A stretch of DNA of 64,000 nucleotides from Serratia odorifera (GTDB taxonomy: Bacteria > Pseudomonadota > Gammaproteobacteria > Enterobacterales > Enterobacteriaceae). The stretch spans positions 5,208,001 through 5,272,000 of the forward strand of contig NZ_LR134117.1 in NCBI RefSeq assembly GCF_900635445.1, in the 5' to 3' direction. The notes under the pieces were generated by a model that was given only the letters and a program-made list of their open reading frames with translations, searched no databases and had not been told where the DNA came from. Shown one piece after another: positions 18,326 through 27,930 of the stretch. The translations under genes were made by a program, and so were the position numbers. How positions within the stretch are numbered: position 1 is the stretch's first letter; every line of letters starts with the position of its first letter.

Positions 18326-19855
18326 ATGGTCAAAGCCTCTTTACTTGAACGCCAGTGGGTCCGAACCCTGCTGGCGCTGTTGTTCGGTGCCAGCGGAACG
18401 CTGGCCTTTTCCCCTTACGATCTCTGGCCTGCGGCCATTGTTTCCCTGTTCGGACTGCTGGCCGTCACCTTGAATCGCAGCGTCAGACAGTCCGCCCTGC
18501 TCGGCTTTGCCTGGGGGATGGGTCTGTTTGGCAGCGGCGTCAACTGGGTGTATGTCAGCATCGCTGATTTCGGTGGCATGCCGTTCGCGGTCAACATCTT
18601 TTTGGTGATCCTGCTGGCCGCCTATCTGTCGCTCTACACCGGTCTGTTTGCCGGCGTGCTGACGCGACTGTGGCCGAAAACCGGCTGGCTGCGGCTGGCC
18701 ATTGCCGCGCCGGCGCTGTGGCAGGTCACCGAGTTTCTGCGCGGTTGGGTGCTGACCGGCTTCCCATGGCTACAATTCGGCTACAGCCAGATCGACGGCC
18801 CATTGAAAGGCCTCGCGCCCCTGTTCGGCGTTGACGCCATTACTTTTATTCTAATGTCGCTGAGTGGCCTGCTGGTTTACGCCCTCAATCAGCGGCGTAT
18901 CGTGCCGGCGGCGATCGCGATAGCGATGCTGTTGTTGCCGTGGCCACTGCGCCAGCTGCACTGGTTTACCCCACAGCCAGCACGCGCGGTCAACGTCGCC
19001 ATGGTGCAAGGCAATATCGCGCAGTCGATGAAGTGGGATCCACAAGCGCTGATCGGTACGCTACAAACCTATCTGGACGCCAGTCGCCCTTACGTCGGCA
19101 AAGCACCAATCATTATCTGGCCCGAGTCCGCCATTCCCGACGTGGAAAGCAACCAGAACGGATTCCTGACCATGATGGACGAGCTGATGCGCGCCAAGAA
19201 CAGTAGCCTGATTACCGGTATCGTTGACGCACGCGCCACCGGACGGGGCACCGAGTTCTATAACAGCGTGATCGTGCTGGGCGAGCAACAGCCTTACCGT
19301 TATCCGGCTGCCGATCGCTACAACAAGCATCACCTGGTGCCGTTCGGCGAATTCGTGCCATTGGAAACCCTGCTGCGACCGCTGGCGCCGTTCTTTGATC
19401 TGCCAATGTCGTCATTCAGTCGCGGCGACTATGTGCAGCCACAGCTGAAGGTGCACGGTTTCAACCTGACGGCGGCGATCTGCTATGAAATCGTGCTCGG
19501 CCAGCAGGTGCGCGACAATTTCCGCCCGGACACCAACTTCCTGCTGACCATTTCCAATGACGCCTGGTTCGGCCATTCCATCGGCCCGTGGCAGCATTTC
19601 CAAATGGCGCGTATGCGGGCGTTGGAACTGGGACGCCCGTTGCTGCGCAGTACCAATAACGGCGTTACCGCCGCGGTCGGCCCGACCGGCGAGGTGATTG
19701 CCGAGATCCCGCAGTTCACCCGTCAGGTGCTGGAAGTGAAAGTGACGCCGACCACCGGGGTCACGCCGTATGCCCGCTTCGGTTCGCTGCCGTGGTGGAT
19801 CATCACCGCGCTGTTCGGTGGTCTGGCACTGGTGTGCAGTCTGCGTCGCAAATAA
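18326..19855 (+). CDS. lnt: Apolipoprotein N-acyltransferase
   Basis: Lnt is an inner-membrane enzyme that N-acylates the lipid-modified cysteine of lipoproteins, allowing Lol sorting. The 509-residue protein has a membrane domain (about 1-215) and a periplasmic nitrilase domain. The triad is visible as E in IIWPESAIPD (about 265), K in YNKHHLVPFGEFVP (about 333) and C in LTAAICYEIVLG (about 385). A last transmembrane helix precedes the CSLRRK tail. It follows corC by seven bases in the ybeZYX-lnt operon. Two clients, lptE and rlpA, are encoded 8-14 kb downstream. Confidence 0.97.
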   Translation: MVKASLLERQWVRTLLALLFGASGTLAFSPYDLWPAAIVSLFGLLAVTLNRSVRQSALLGFAWGMGLFGSGVNWVYVSIADFGGMPFAVNIFLVILLAAYLSLYTGLFAGVLTRLWPKTGWLRLAIAAPALWQVTEFLRGWVLTGFPWLQFGYSQIDGPLKGLAPLFGVDAITFILMSLSGLLVYALNQRRIVPAAIAIAMLLLPWPLRQLHWFTPQPARAVNVAMVQGNIAQSMKWDPQALIGTLQTYLDASRPYVGKAPIIIWPESAIPDVESNQNGFLTMMDELMRAKNSSLITGIVDARATGRGTEFYNSVIVLGEQQPYRYPAADRYNKHHLVPFGEFVPLETLLRPLAPFFDLPMSSFSRGDYVQPQLKVHGFNLTAAICYEIVLGQQVRDNFRPDTNFLLTISNDAWFGHSIGPWQHFQMARMRALELGRPLLRSTNNGVTAAVGPTGEVIAEIPQFTRQVLEVKVTPTTGVTPYARFGSLPWWIITALFGGLALVCSLRRK

Positions 19856-19860
19856 CCCAC

Positions 19861-19884
19861 CGGGGCGCAGCCCGCTGCGCCCCG
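19861..19884 (+). terminator. GC-rich hairpin after lnt
   Basis: GGGGCGCAG pairs perfectly with CTGCGCCCC around a CCCG loop, a few bases after the lnt stop. It lacks a T-run, so termination would be inefficient or assisted. Confidence 0.5.
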
Positions 19885-19920
19885 CTTCCGGTTGCTCAAG
19901 CGCCGGCAAATCAACGTTTT

Positions 19921-19937
19921 TGGCACACTCCTTGCTT
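19921..19937 (+). promoter_or_regulatory. Sigma-54 promoter for gltIJKL
   Basis: TGGCACACTCCTTGCTT matches the sigma-54 consensus, with the invariant GG (19922-19923) and GC (19934-19935) exactly 12 bases apart. It points toward gltI, whose ATG is about 290 bases downstream. Control of glutamate/aspartate uptake by nitrogen status through sigma-54 is known in enterobacteria. Confidence 0.85.
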
Positions 19938-20014
19938 TAATCCCCCTGTAATCAATCGCTGATTTACTTTTAGAGACCTTTGCTCGCACCTGCGCACAAC
20001 CTGCGTGCATCAGC

Positions 20015-20031
20015 AGCACCTTAATGGTGCA
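20015..20031. promoter_or_regulatory. NtrC-type enhancer site 1
   Basis: AGCACCTTAATGGTGCA is a near-perfect NtrC palindrome (TGCACC-N5-GGTGCA). It lies downstream of the predicted sigma-54 promoter, within the gltI leader, rather than upstream. Confidence 0.7.
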
Positions 20032-20043
20032 CCGGCGTTTTAT

Positions 20044-20060
20044 TGCATTCATTTGGTGCG
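20044..20060. promoter_or_regulatory. NtrC-type enhancer site 2 (weaker)
   Basis: TGCATTCATTTGGTGCG matches about nine or ten of the twelve conserved bases of the NtrC site. Its centre is 29 bp from site 1, close to three helical turns, similar to paired NtrC sites in known enhancers. Confidence 0.45.
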
Positions 20061-20225
20061 CGTGATGTCTCAAATTATGAAACATTTTAGTTTCAACCTG
20101 TTCACAATCGGCTATTTTCTAACGGTAATCTGTACCAAGACTATCTTTATAATGTGAGCAACAGATAGCCATTTTTACCCTGACGCTCTTTAGTCAGAGC
20201 CACCACAACAGCAAGGAGTTGGACC

Positions 20226-21122
20226 ATGCAAATGCGTAAACTGGCGTTATCGTTACTGCTGATCGGAATGGCAAGTAGCGTAGCCCATGCGGAAGAGTTG
20301 ACCGGTACGCTGAAGAAAATCAAAGACAACGGCGTGATCGTTGTCGGCCACCGCGAATCCTCCGTGCCGTTCTCCTACTACGACAACCAGCGGAAAGTGG
20401 TGGGGTATTCCCAGGATTATTCAAACCAGATCGTTGAAGCGATCAAAAAGCAGCTCAATGCGCCCGATCTGCAGGTCAAAATGATGCCGATCACTTCGCA
20501 AAACCGTATCCCTTTGCTGCAAAACGGTACCTTTGACTTCGAATGCGGTTCCACTACCAACAACATCGAGCGTCAGAAACAGGCCGCCTTCTCTGACACC
20601 ATCTTCGTGGTGGGTACCCGTTTGCTGGTGAAAAAGGGATCTGAGGTCAAGGACTTCAAGGATCTGGCCGGTAAAGCGGTGGTCGTCACCTCGGGCACCA
20701 CCTCTGAGGTGCTGCTCAACAAGCTGAACGACAAAGACAAAATGAACATGCGCATCATCAGCGCCAAAGACCACGGCGACTCGTTCCGCACGTTGGAAAG
20801 CGGCCGTGCGGTGGCGTTCATGATGGATGACGCGCTGTTGGCCGGTGAACGCGCCAAGGCCAAAAAACCGGATCAATGGCAAATCATCGGTACTGCACAG
20901 TCCAAGGAAGCCTATGGCTGTATGCTGCGCAAAGACGATCCGCAATTCAAGAAACTGGTTGATGACACCATCGCACAAGCGCAAACCTCTGGCGAGGCCG
21001 CCAAATGGTTTGACAAGTGGTTCAAACAACCTATCCCACCAAAAAACCTGAACATGAACTTCGATCTGTCTGATGACATGAAGCAACTGTTCAAAGAACC
21101 AAACGACAAGGCACTGAACTAA
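20226..21122 (+). CDS. gltI: Glutamate/aspartate ABC transporter, periplasmic binding protein
   Basis: GltI captures L-glutamate and L-aspartate in the periplasm and delivers them to GltJKL. The 298-residue precursor has a signal peptide ending at SVAHA-EEL near residue 22. The two lobes of a type II binding protein follow, with VVVGHRESSVPFSYYD and FECGSTTNNIERQKQAAFSDTIF in the first lobe. AAGGAGTTGG precedes the ATG. The gene is intact. A hairpin in the spacer before gltJ would make it the most abundant product of the operon. Confidence 0.97.
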   Translation: MQMRKLALSLLLIGMASSVAHAEELTGTLKKIKDNGVIVVGHRESSVPFSYYDNQRKVVGYSQDYSNQIVEAIKKQLNAPDLQVKMMPITSQNRIPLLQNGTFDFECGSTTNNIERQKQAAFSDTIFVVGTRLLVKKGSEVKDFKDLAGKAVVVTSGTTSEVLLNKLNDKDKMNMRIISAKDHGDSFRTLESGRAVAFMMDDALLAGERAKAKKPDQWQIIGTAQSKEAYGCMLRKDDPQFKKLVDDTIAQAQTSGEAAKWFDKWFKQPIPPKNLNMNFDLSDDMKQLFKEPNDKALN

Positions 21123-21188
21123 TAACAATAGAGCGGGTGCGCTGAACGCCGCCCCGCCCTTTGATGGTCGCGACAGACAGGTAACCGA

Positions 21189-21213
21189 TGCGGCAGGCCG
21201 TTCCCCTGCCGCA
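21189..21213 (+). terminator. Attenuating hairpin between gltI and gltJ
   Basis: TGCGGCAGG and CCTGCCGCA form a perfect nine-base-pair stem with a seven-base loop, followed by TTTCCC. In E. coli and Salmonella the small RNA SroC comes from this same spacer; this hairpin may be the equivalent 3' end, but I cannot show a SroC homologue from sequence alone. Confidence 0.55.
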
Positions 21214-21325
21214 TTTCCCAACGCAGTCACCGCACATCCAAGCCAGCCCGACTGGCGCTGCGGCGTTTTGCGTCATGCAACCATCAATATTTAGCGCGCC
21301 CAACGCGTGTTTATCGGAGTTTGTT

Positions 21326-22065
21326 ATGTCAATAGATTGGAACTGGGGTATCTTCTTGCAGCAGGCCCCGTTTGGCAACACCACCTATCTTGGCTGGATC
21401 TGGTCCGGCTTTCAGGTGACGATTGCCCTCTCCGTCTGTGCATGGATTATCGCTTTCTTTGTCGGCTCGCTGTTCGGGATTTTACGTACCGTACCGAACC
21501 GTTTTCTGGCTGCCATCGGCACCGCCTACGTCGAACTGTTCCGTAACGTGCCGCTGATCGTGCAGTTCTTTACCTGGTATCTGGTGATCCCGAACTGCTG
21601 CCGCCAGACATCGGCATGTGGTTCAAGGCCGAGCTCGATCCCAACGTGCAGTTCTTCGTGTCGTCCACCATCTGTCTTGGCCTGTTTACCGCCGCCCGAG
21701 TGTGCGAGCAGGTACGTGCCGCCATTCAGTCGCTGCCGCGTGGCCAACAGGCCGCTGGCCTGGCGATGGGCCTGACGCTGCCGCAAACCTACCGCTATGT
21801 GCTGTTGCCGAACGCCTACCGGGTGATTGTACCGCCGATGACCTCGGAAATGCTCAACCTGGTGAAAAACTCCGCCATCGCCTCGACCATCGGGCTGGTG
21901 GACATGGCCGCTCAGGCCGGCAAACTGCTGGATTACTCCGCGCATGCCTATGAGTCCTTCACTGCCATTACCCTGGCCTATATCGGCATCAACGCCGTGA
22001 TTATGCTGGTGATGCGTGTCGTTGAACGAAAAGTGCAGTTGCCTGGCAATATGGGGAGTAAATAA
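21326..22065 (+). CDS. gltJ: Glutamate/aspartate transporter permease GltJ (one frameshift)
   Basis: GltJ is one of two inner-membrane permeases of the Glt importer. It starts at ATG (MSIDWNWGIFLQQAPFG) after TCGGAG. Five or so hydrophobic spans follow, including the family stretch VELFRNVPLIVQFFTWYLVIP and the EAA loop RGQQAAGLAMGLTLPQTYRYVLLPNA. Near 21590 one G is missing (ATCCCGAACTG), and adding it gives the expected PELLPPDIGMWF. The corrected length is about 246 residues. Its TAA overlaps the gltK ATG by one base (TAATG). Confidence 0.94.
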
Positions 22066-22739
22066 TGTACGAGTTTGACTGGGGATCGATAGTCCCAAGC
22101 CTCCCATATCTGATGCAGGGCATGATAGTTACGCTCAAGATCACCGTCACCGCAGTGGTCTTCGGCATCGTTTGGGGCACCATTCTGGCAGTGATGCGCC
22201 TGTCGCCGCTCAAGCCGATCAGCTGGTTCGCCACGCTGTACGTCAACCTGTTCCGCTCGGTACCGCTGGTGATGGTGCTGTTGTGGTTCTATCTGGTGGT
22301 GCCAAGCTTATTACAACAGGTTCTAGGCATCTCGCCGAAAACCGATATTCGCCTGATCTCGGCTATGGTAGCCTTTTCGCTGTTTGAAGCCGCCTACTAC
22401 TCGGAAATCATCCGCGCCGGCATTCAAAGCGTGTCGCGCGGCCAATCCTCCGCGGCGCTGGCGCTGGGCATGACCCACTGGCAATCAATGAAGCTGGTGA
22501 TTCTGCCGCAGGCGTTCCGCGCCATGGTGCCGCTGCTGCTGACGCAGGGCATCGTGCTGTTCCAGGATACGTCGCTGGTTTACGTGCTGAGCCTGGCTGA
22601 TTTCTTCCGTACGGCCTCCAGCATCGGCGAGCGTGACGGTACGCAGGTCGAAATGATCCTGTTCGCCGGCTTTGTCTACTTTGTGATCAGCATCGCCGCC
22701 TCGGCGCTGGTCAGCTATTTGAAGAAAAGGACTGTTTGA
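22065..22739 (+). CDS. gltK: Glutamate/aspartate transporter permease GltK
   Basis: The second permease subunit, 224 residues with about five transmembrane helices. The EAA-type cytoplasmic loop reads GQSSAALALGMTHWQSMKLVILPQ near residue 130. It shares one base with the end of gltJ and overlaps gltL by ATGA, so the three are translationally coupled. The frame is intact. Confidence 0.97.
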   Translation: MYEFDWGSIVPSLPYLMQGMIVTLKITVTAVVFGIVWGTILAVMRLSPLKPISWFATLYVNLFRSVPLVMVLLWFYLVVPSLLQQVLGISPKTDIRLISAMVAFSLFEAAYYSEIIRAGIQSVSRGQSSAALALGMTHWQSMKLVILPQAFRAMVPLLLTQGIVLFQDTSLVYVLSLADFFRTASSIGERDGTQVEMILFAGFVYFVISIAASALVSYLKKRTV

Positions 22740-23464
22740 TGATTTCCCTGAAAAATGTTTCGAAGTGGTACGGTCACTTTCAGGTGCTGACCGACTGCTC
22801 CACAGAGGTAAAAAAAGGTGAGGTAGTCGTGGTCTGTGGTCCTTCAGGCTCGGGCAAATCGACCTTGATCAAGACCGTCAATGGCCTGGAGCCGATCCAG
22901 CAAGGCCAGATCCTGGTCAACGATACCCCGGTCAACGACAAGAAAACCAACCTGGCGCAGCTGCGTTCCAAAGTCGGCATGGTGTTCCAGCATTTCGAAC
23001 TGTTCCCGCATTTGTCGATCATTGAAAACCTGATCCTCGCCCAGGTCAAAGTGCTCAAGCGTGATAAGGCCGCGGCGCGCGAAAAAGGCCTGAAACTGCT
23101 CAAGCGCGTCGGATTGACCGCCCACGCTGACAAATACCCGGCGCAGCTTTCCGGCGGCCAGCAACAGCGTGTGGCCATTGCCCGTGCGCTGTGTATGGAT
23201 CCCATCGCCATGCTGTTCGACGAACCGACTTCGGCGCTCGACCCGGAAATGATCAATGAAGTGCTGGACGTGATGGTCGAACTGGCTCACGAAGGCATGA
23301 CCATGATGGTGGTCACGCACGAAATGGGCTTCGCGCGCAAGGTGGCACACCGGGTGATCTTTATGGACGAGGGGAAAATCGTTGAAGATCGTAATAAAGA
23401 CGATTTCTTCAATAACCCGCAATCCGAACGCGCCAAAGACTTCCTGGCGAAAATCCTGCATTGA
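22739..23464 (+). CDS. gltL: Glutamate/aspartate transporter ATP-binding protein GltL
   Basis: GltL is the ABC ATPase powering import. Walker A is GPSGSGKSTLI near residue 35, the Q-loop FQHFELFPH follows, the signature is LSGGQQQR near residue 135, and Walker B is MLFDEPTSALDPE near residue 158, with the H-loop in VVTHEMGFA. I take the ATG at 22739 (MISLKNVSKWYGHFQV, 241 residues), overlapping the gltK stop, rather than a TTG three bases earlier. Confidence 0.97.
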   Translation: MISLKNVSKWYGHFQVLTDCSTEVKKGEVVVVCGPSGSGKSTLIKTVNGLEPIQQGQILVNDTPVNDKKTNLAQLRSKVGMVFQHFELFPHLSIIENLILAQVKVLKRDKAAAREKGLKLLKRVGLTAHADKYPAQLSGGQQQRVAIARALCMDPIAMLFDEPTSALDPEMINEVLDVMVELAHEGMTMMVVTHEMGFARKVAHRVIFMDEGKIVEDRNKDDFFNNPQSERAKDFLAKILH

Positions 23465-23566
23465 TCCCTGCCAATGCGCCCGCGGTGGGCGCATTAAAAA
23501 CGCTTGTTTATCGGCAAGTTTGATCCGATGCTCAGGGTAAAACCGACGCGCAGAGGACATAACGCC

Positions 23567-24500
23567 ATGCCACGCCCAATAATTATTGATTGCGATCCCG
23601 GCCTCGACGACGCCATAGCCCTGGCAATGGCGCTGCGAGCGCCCGACCTGGACGTAAAAGCCATCACCACCTCAGCCGGCAACCAGACGCCGGACAAGAC
23701 CCTGCATAACGCCCTCGCCCTGCTGACGCTGATGCAACGCGAGGATATCCCGGTCGCCGGCGCCGCCGCCAAGCCGCTGTTGCGCCCGCTGGTGATTGCC
23801 GAACAGGTACACGGTAAAACCGGTATGGGCAACACCCGCCTGCCAACGCCGCGCATCCAGCCAGCGGCGGCCAGTGCCGTGACGCTGATCGCCGATCTGC
23901 TGCGCGCCAGCCCACGGCCCATCACGCTGGTGGTCACCGGGCCGATGACCAATATCGCGCTGCTTTTGGCTCAGTATCCGCAACTGAAGGCCAACATCGA
24001 ACGCATCGTGTTTATGGGCGGCGCGCTGCACGGCGGCAACGCCACGCCGGTGGCCGAGTTCAATATTTATGTCGATCCCGAAGCGGCGGAGATGGTGCTG
24101 CAATCCGGCGTACCGCTGACCATGGCCGGTTTGAACGTGACTCATCAGGCGCTGATGCTGCCGCAAGACGTCGAACGCGTTAAAGCGATCGACAATCCGG
24201 TGGCCAAGGCGGTGGGTGAAATGCTCGATTTTTATCTGCCCGTCTATCTGCGCCATGCGCGCGGGCTGCCGGGTGCGGCGATGCATGACCCCTGCGCCAT
24301 TGCCTGGCTGCTGGCGCCGCAGCTGTTCGACAGTCGCGAATGCTGGGTGGGGGGTGGAAACCCAAGGTACATATACCCTTGGTCAAACCGTGGTGGATGA
24401 GTTCCAGCAAAGCGGCAACGCGGCCAACGTACAGCTGTTGACCGGCATTGATCGCCAGGGTTTCGTCGAACTGCTGCTAAGCTGCCTGCGCCGCTATTAA
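23567..24500 (+). CDS. rihA: Pyrimidine-specific ribonucleoside hydrolase RihA (one frameshift)
   Basis: RihA hydrolyses cytidine and uridine to base plus ribose for salvage. The nucleoside hydrolase metal site IIIDCDPGLDDAIALAMAL is at residues 4-22, and the conserved EFNIYVDPEAA and MHDPCAIAWLL stretches follow. An extra G in GTGGGGGGTGG near 24355 shifts the frame; removing it joins SRECWVGVETQGTYTLGQTVVDE and gives about 310 residues ending at 24500. The start ATG at 23567 follows AGAGGA. It stands 100 bases after gltL with the same direction. Confidence 0.92.
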
Positions 24501-24586
24501 GTTACCGAGCGGCGCCGATGGCGGGCAGTGCGAGGTTAACCGCCGGCGTCATCCCGGCGCAGGCGGCGTGCAGGCCGTTGCGCGGA

Positions 24587-25069
24587 TTACGGCTCAAACG
24601 GCCGACGCTGAAATTGATCGTGCCCGCACTTCGGGCATTTTGGCAGCACTTCCGGTGTGTAAAATGCCTGATGATGATGGCACTTTTCACACACCAGATT
24701 CCCCAGCCCCACCACTTCTCCGCTGTGGTACACCCCATGGTGGCTAACGTCTTTAAACACTTCACGCCATTCCAGTTGAGTTTTGTCGGTGATATCCGCC
24801 AGCTCCTGCCACAGACTTTCTTTAATCACCCGCATGAAGACGCTGTCGGTAAAATCGTCGCGATTCTCTTCATAGCTGCGGGCAAACTCTTCCAGATCGC
24901 GTCGAACCGCCTGTTTTGCCTGCTCCACCTCGCTACGGCTTAGCTCGCCAACCGCATTGAGCCGTCGTTCGGCGCTGGCGACCAGCTGGTCAATGTCACG
25001 CTCACCGTTCTTTAAACGCTCGGTCAGTGATGTCAGCAATTCGTGATAGTACTGAGCAACCTTGTTCAT
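24587..25069 (-). CDS. ybeL: Zinc-ribbon protein YbeL (DUF1451)
   Basis: A 160-residue cytoplasmic protein of unknown function, conserved in enterobacteria at this site. The N-terminal two thirds are helical and charged (MNKVAQYYHELLTSLTERL). The C-terminus carries a zinc ribbon with CEKCHHHQAF and CPKCGHDQF. It is divergent from leuS. The frame is intact. I assign no biochemical function. Confidence 0.92.
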   Translation of the reverse strand: MNKVAQYYHELLTSLTERLKNGERDIDQLVASAERRLNAVGELSRSEVEQAKQAVRRDLEEFARSYEENRDDFTDSVFMRVIKESLWQELADITDKTQLEWREVFKDVSHHGVYHSGEVVGLGNLVCEKCHHHQAFYTPEVLPKCPKCGHDQFQRRPFEP

Positions 25070-25333
25070 ATTCTCTCCTCGATGAACGTCTGCGACAGAA
25101 GCCGTTTTAAACTACCTGTTCTCATTTTAGCCGTAAATTACTGATGTCATGTGGCAAGCAATGGGATTGCCAGGTTGTGAAGCGCATCATGGTGGGCATA
25201 AATTTAAATACGCCGGCACAGGGGCGCTTGGAGTTGTTGCCGGCAGGCCTTATCAGCTATGCTATGCGGATCTAAATACTAAACAAAATGCTACGGATGT
25301 AGCTGTTTGACACCTACAGGACCACCAGCCGCC

Positions 25334-27916
25334 ATGCAAGAGCAATATCGCCCCGAAGATATCGAAACCAACGTACAGCGTCACTGGCAAGAAAAACAGA
25401 CATTCAAGGTGACCGAAGACGCCAGCAAAGAGAAGTACTATTGCCTCTCGATGCTGCCGTACCCTTCCGGGCGTCTACACATGGGCCATGTGCGCAACTA
25501 CACCATTGGCGACGTAATTTCCCGTTACCAGCGCATGCTGGGCAAAAACGTACTGCAGCCAATCGGCTGGGATGCCTTCGGCCTGCCGGCGGAAGGCGCC
25601 GCGGTTAAAAACAACACCGCGCCAGCACCGTGGACTTACGACAATATCGAATACATGAAGAACCAGCTGAAACTGCTGGGATTCGGTTATGACTGGGATC
25701 GTGAAATCGCGACCTGCAAGCCCGACTACTACCGTTGGGAGCAGTGGTTCTTCACCAAGCTGTACGAGAAAGGCCTGGTCTACAAGAAAACCTCTGCGGT
25801 CAACTGGTGCCCGCACGATCTGACGGTATTGGCCAACGAACAGGTTATCGACGGCTGCTGCTGGCGCTGCGATACCAAAGTCGAGCGCAAGGAAATCCCG
25901 CAGTGGTTCATCAAGATCACCGCTTACGCCGATCAGTTGCTGAACGATCTGGACACGCTTGAAAGCTGGCCAGAGCAGGTAAAAACCATGCAGCGCAACT
26001 GGATTGGCCGTTCTGAAGGCGTGGAAATCACCTTCGACGTCGCCGATAGCGACGAGAAGGTCACGGTGTACACCACCCGTCCAGATACCTTTATGGGCGC
26101 GACCTACGTCGCAGTCGCCGCGGGCCACCCGCTGGCGCAACAAGGCGCCATCAACAACCCGACATTGGCCGAGTTTATCGAAGAATGCCGCAACACCAAG
26201 GTTGCCGAAGCCGAAATGGCCACCATGGAGAAGAAAGGCATGGCCACCGGCCTGTTCGCCATTCATCCGTTGAGCGGTGAAAAGCTGCCGGTGTGGGTCG
26301 CCAACTTCGTGTTGATGGAATACGGCACCGGTGCGGTCATGGCCGTTCCCGCCCACGATCAGCGCGACTGGGAATTCGCCACCAAATACGATTTGCGCAT
26401 CGCGCCGGTGATCCTCAACCTTGACGGCAGCCAGCCTGACGTGAGCAGCGAAGCCATGACCGACAAAGGCGCGCTGTTCAACTCCGGCGAGTTCGACGGT
26501 CTGGACCACGAAGCCGGCTTCAATGCCATTGCCGACAAACTGGTCGCCAAAGGCGTAGGCCAGCGCAAGGTCAACTACCGTCTGCGCGACTGGGGGGTTT
26601 CCCGCCAACGCTACTGGGGCGCGCCAATTCCCATGGTAACGCTGGAAGACGGCACCGTGATGCCGACGCCGGAAGATCAACTGCCGGTGATCCTGCCGGA
26701 AGACGTGGTGATGGATGGCATCACCAGCCCGATCAAGGCCGATCCCGAGTGGGCGAAGACCACCGTCAACGGTCAGCCGGCACTGCGTGAAACCGACACC
26801 TTCGACACCTTTATGGAGTCTTCCTGGTATTACGCGCGCTACACCTGTCCACAGTATGACGACGGGATGCTGGATCCGGCGGCTGCCAACTACTGGCTGC
26901 CGGTCGATCAGTATATCGGCGGCATTGAACACGCCATCATGCACCTGATGTATTTCCGTTTCTTCCATAAGCTGATGCGCGACGCCGGCCTGGTGGATTC
27001 CGATGAGCCGGCCAAACGTCTGCTGTGCCAGGGGATGGTGCTGGCTGATGCCTTCTACTACACCGGCAACAGCGGTGAGCGCGTGTGGGTTTCCCCGGTT
27101 GACGCCACCGTTGAACGTGACGAAAAAGGCCGCATTGTCAAAGCAACCGATCCACAAGGCCGCGAACTGGTCTATGCTGGCATGAGCAAAATGTCGAAGT
27201 CGAAGAACAACGGCATCGATCCGCAGGAAATGGTAGAGAAATACGGTGCCGACACCGTGCGTCTGTTCATGATGTTCGCCTCACCGGCAGAAATGACGCT
27301 GGAATGGCAGGAGTCCGGCGTTGAAGGGGCCAACCGCTTCCTGAAACGCGTCTGGAAACTGGCTTTCGATCACCTCGAAAAAGGCGCCGTACAACCGCTG
27401 GACGTTGCGTCACTGAACGAAGATCAAAAGGCGCTGCGCCGCGATGTGCACAAAACCATTGCCAAGGTGACCGATGACATTGGCCGCCGCCAGACCTTCA
27501 ACACCGCCATCGCCGCAGTGATGGAGCTGATGAACAAACTGGGCCGCGCACCGCAGGACAGCGAACAGGATCGCGCGCTGCTGCAGGAAGCGCTGCTGGC
27601 CGTGGTACGTATGCTGTATCCGTTCACACCGCACGTGTGCTTTGACCTGTGGCAGTCGCTGGGCGGCGCTGGCGATATCGACACCGCGCCATGGCCGCAG
27701 GCCGATGACGCCGCCATGGTCGAAGACTCCAAGCTGGTGGTGGTACAGGTCAATGGCAAGGTTCGCGCTAAAATTACCGTGTCAGCCGATGCAACCGAAG
27801 AACAGGTGCGTGAACGTGCCGCTGAGGAGCATCTGGTGGCTAAATATCTGGACGGGGTCACGGTACGTAAAGTGATCTATGTTCCTGGCAAATTGCTTAA
27901 CCTGGTTGTGGGTTAA
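25334..27916 (+). CDS. leuS: Leucyl-tRNA synthetase
   Basis: LeuS charges the tRNA-Leu isoacceptors, one of which is encoded 14 kb upstream. I take the ATG at 25334 (MQEQYRPEDIE, 860 residues) as in E. coli, rather than an ATG 27 bases earlier. The HIGH motif is PYPSGRLHMGHVRNYTIGD near residue 42, the CP1 editing domain contains the TTRPDTFMG threonine-rich motif near residue 250, and KMSKS is in GMSKMSKSKNNG near residue 620. A C-terminal tRNA-binding domain ends GKLLNLVVG. The frame is intact. lptE follows after 14 bases. Confidence 0.97.
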   Translation: MQEQYRPEDIETNVQRHWQEKQTFKVTEDASKEKYYCLSMLPYPSGRLHMGHVRNYTIGDVISRYQRMLGKNVLQPIGWDAFGLPAEGAAVKNNTAPAPWTYDNIEYMKNQLKLLGFGYDWDREIATCKPDYYRWEQWFFTKLYEKGLVYKKTSAVNWCPHDLTVLANEQVIDGCCWRCDTKVERKEIPQWFIKITAYADQLLNDLDTLESWPEQVKTMQRNWIGRSEGVEITFDVADSDEKVTVYTTRPDTFMGATYVAVAAGHPLAQQGAINNPTLAEFIEECRNTKVAEAEMATMEKKGMATGLFAIHPLSGEKLPVWVANFVLMEYGTGAVMAVPAHDQRDWEFATKYDLRIAPVILNLDGSQPDVSSEAMTDKGALFNSGEFDGLDHEAGFNAIADKLVAKGVGQRKVNYRLRDWGVSRQRYWGAPIPMVTLEDGTVMPTPEDQLPVILPEDVVMDGITSPIKADPEWAKTTVNGQPALRETDTFDTFMESSWYYARYTCPQYDDGMLDPAAANYWLPVDQYIGGIEHAIMHLMYFRFFHKLMRDAGLVDSDEPAKRLLCQGMVLADAFYYTGNSGERVWVSPVDATVERDEKGRIVKATDPQGRELVYAGMSKMSKSKNNGIDPQEMVEKYGADTVRLFMMFASPAEMTLEWQESGVEGANRFLKRVWKLAFDHLEKGAVQPLDVASLNEDQKALRRDVHKTIAKVTDDIGRRQTFNTAIAAVMELMNKLGRAPQDSEQDRALLQEALLAVVRMLYPFTPHVCFDLWQSLGGAGDIDTAPWPQADDAAMVEDSKLVVVQVNGKVRAKITVSADATEEQVRERAAEEHLVAKYLDGVTVRKVIYVPGKLLNLVVG

Positions 27917-27930
27917 CACAAGGAGGCGTT

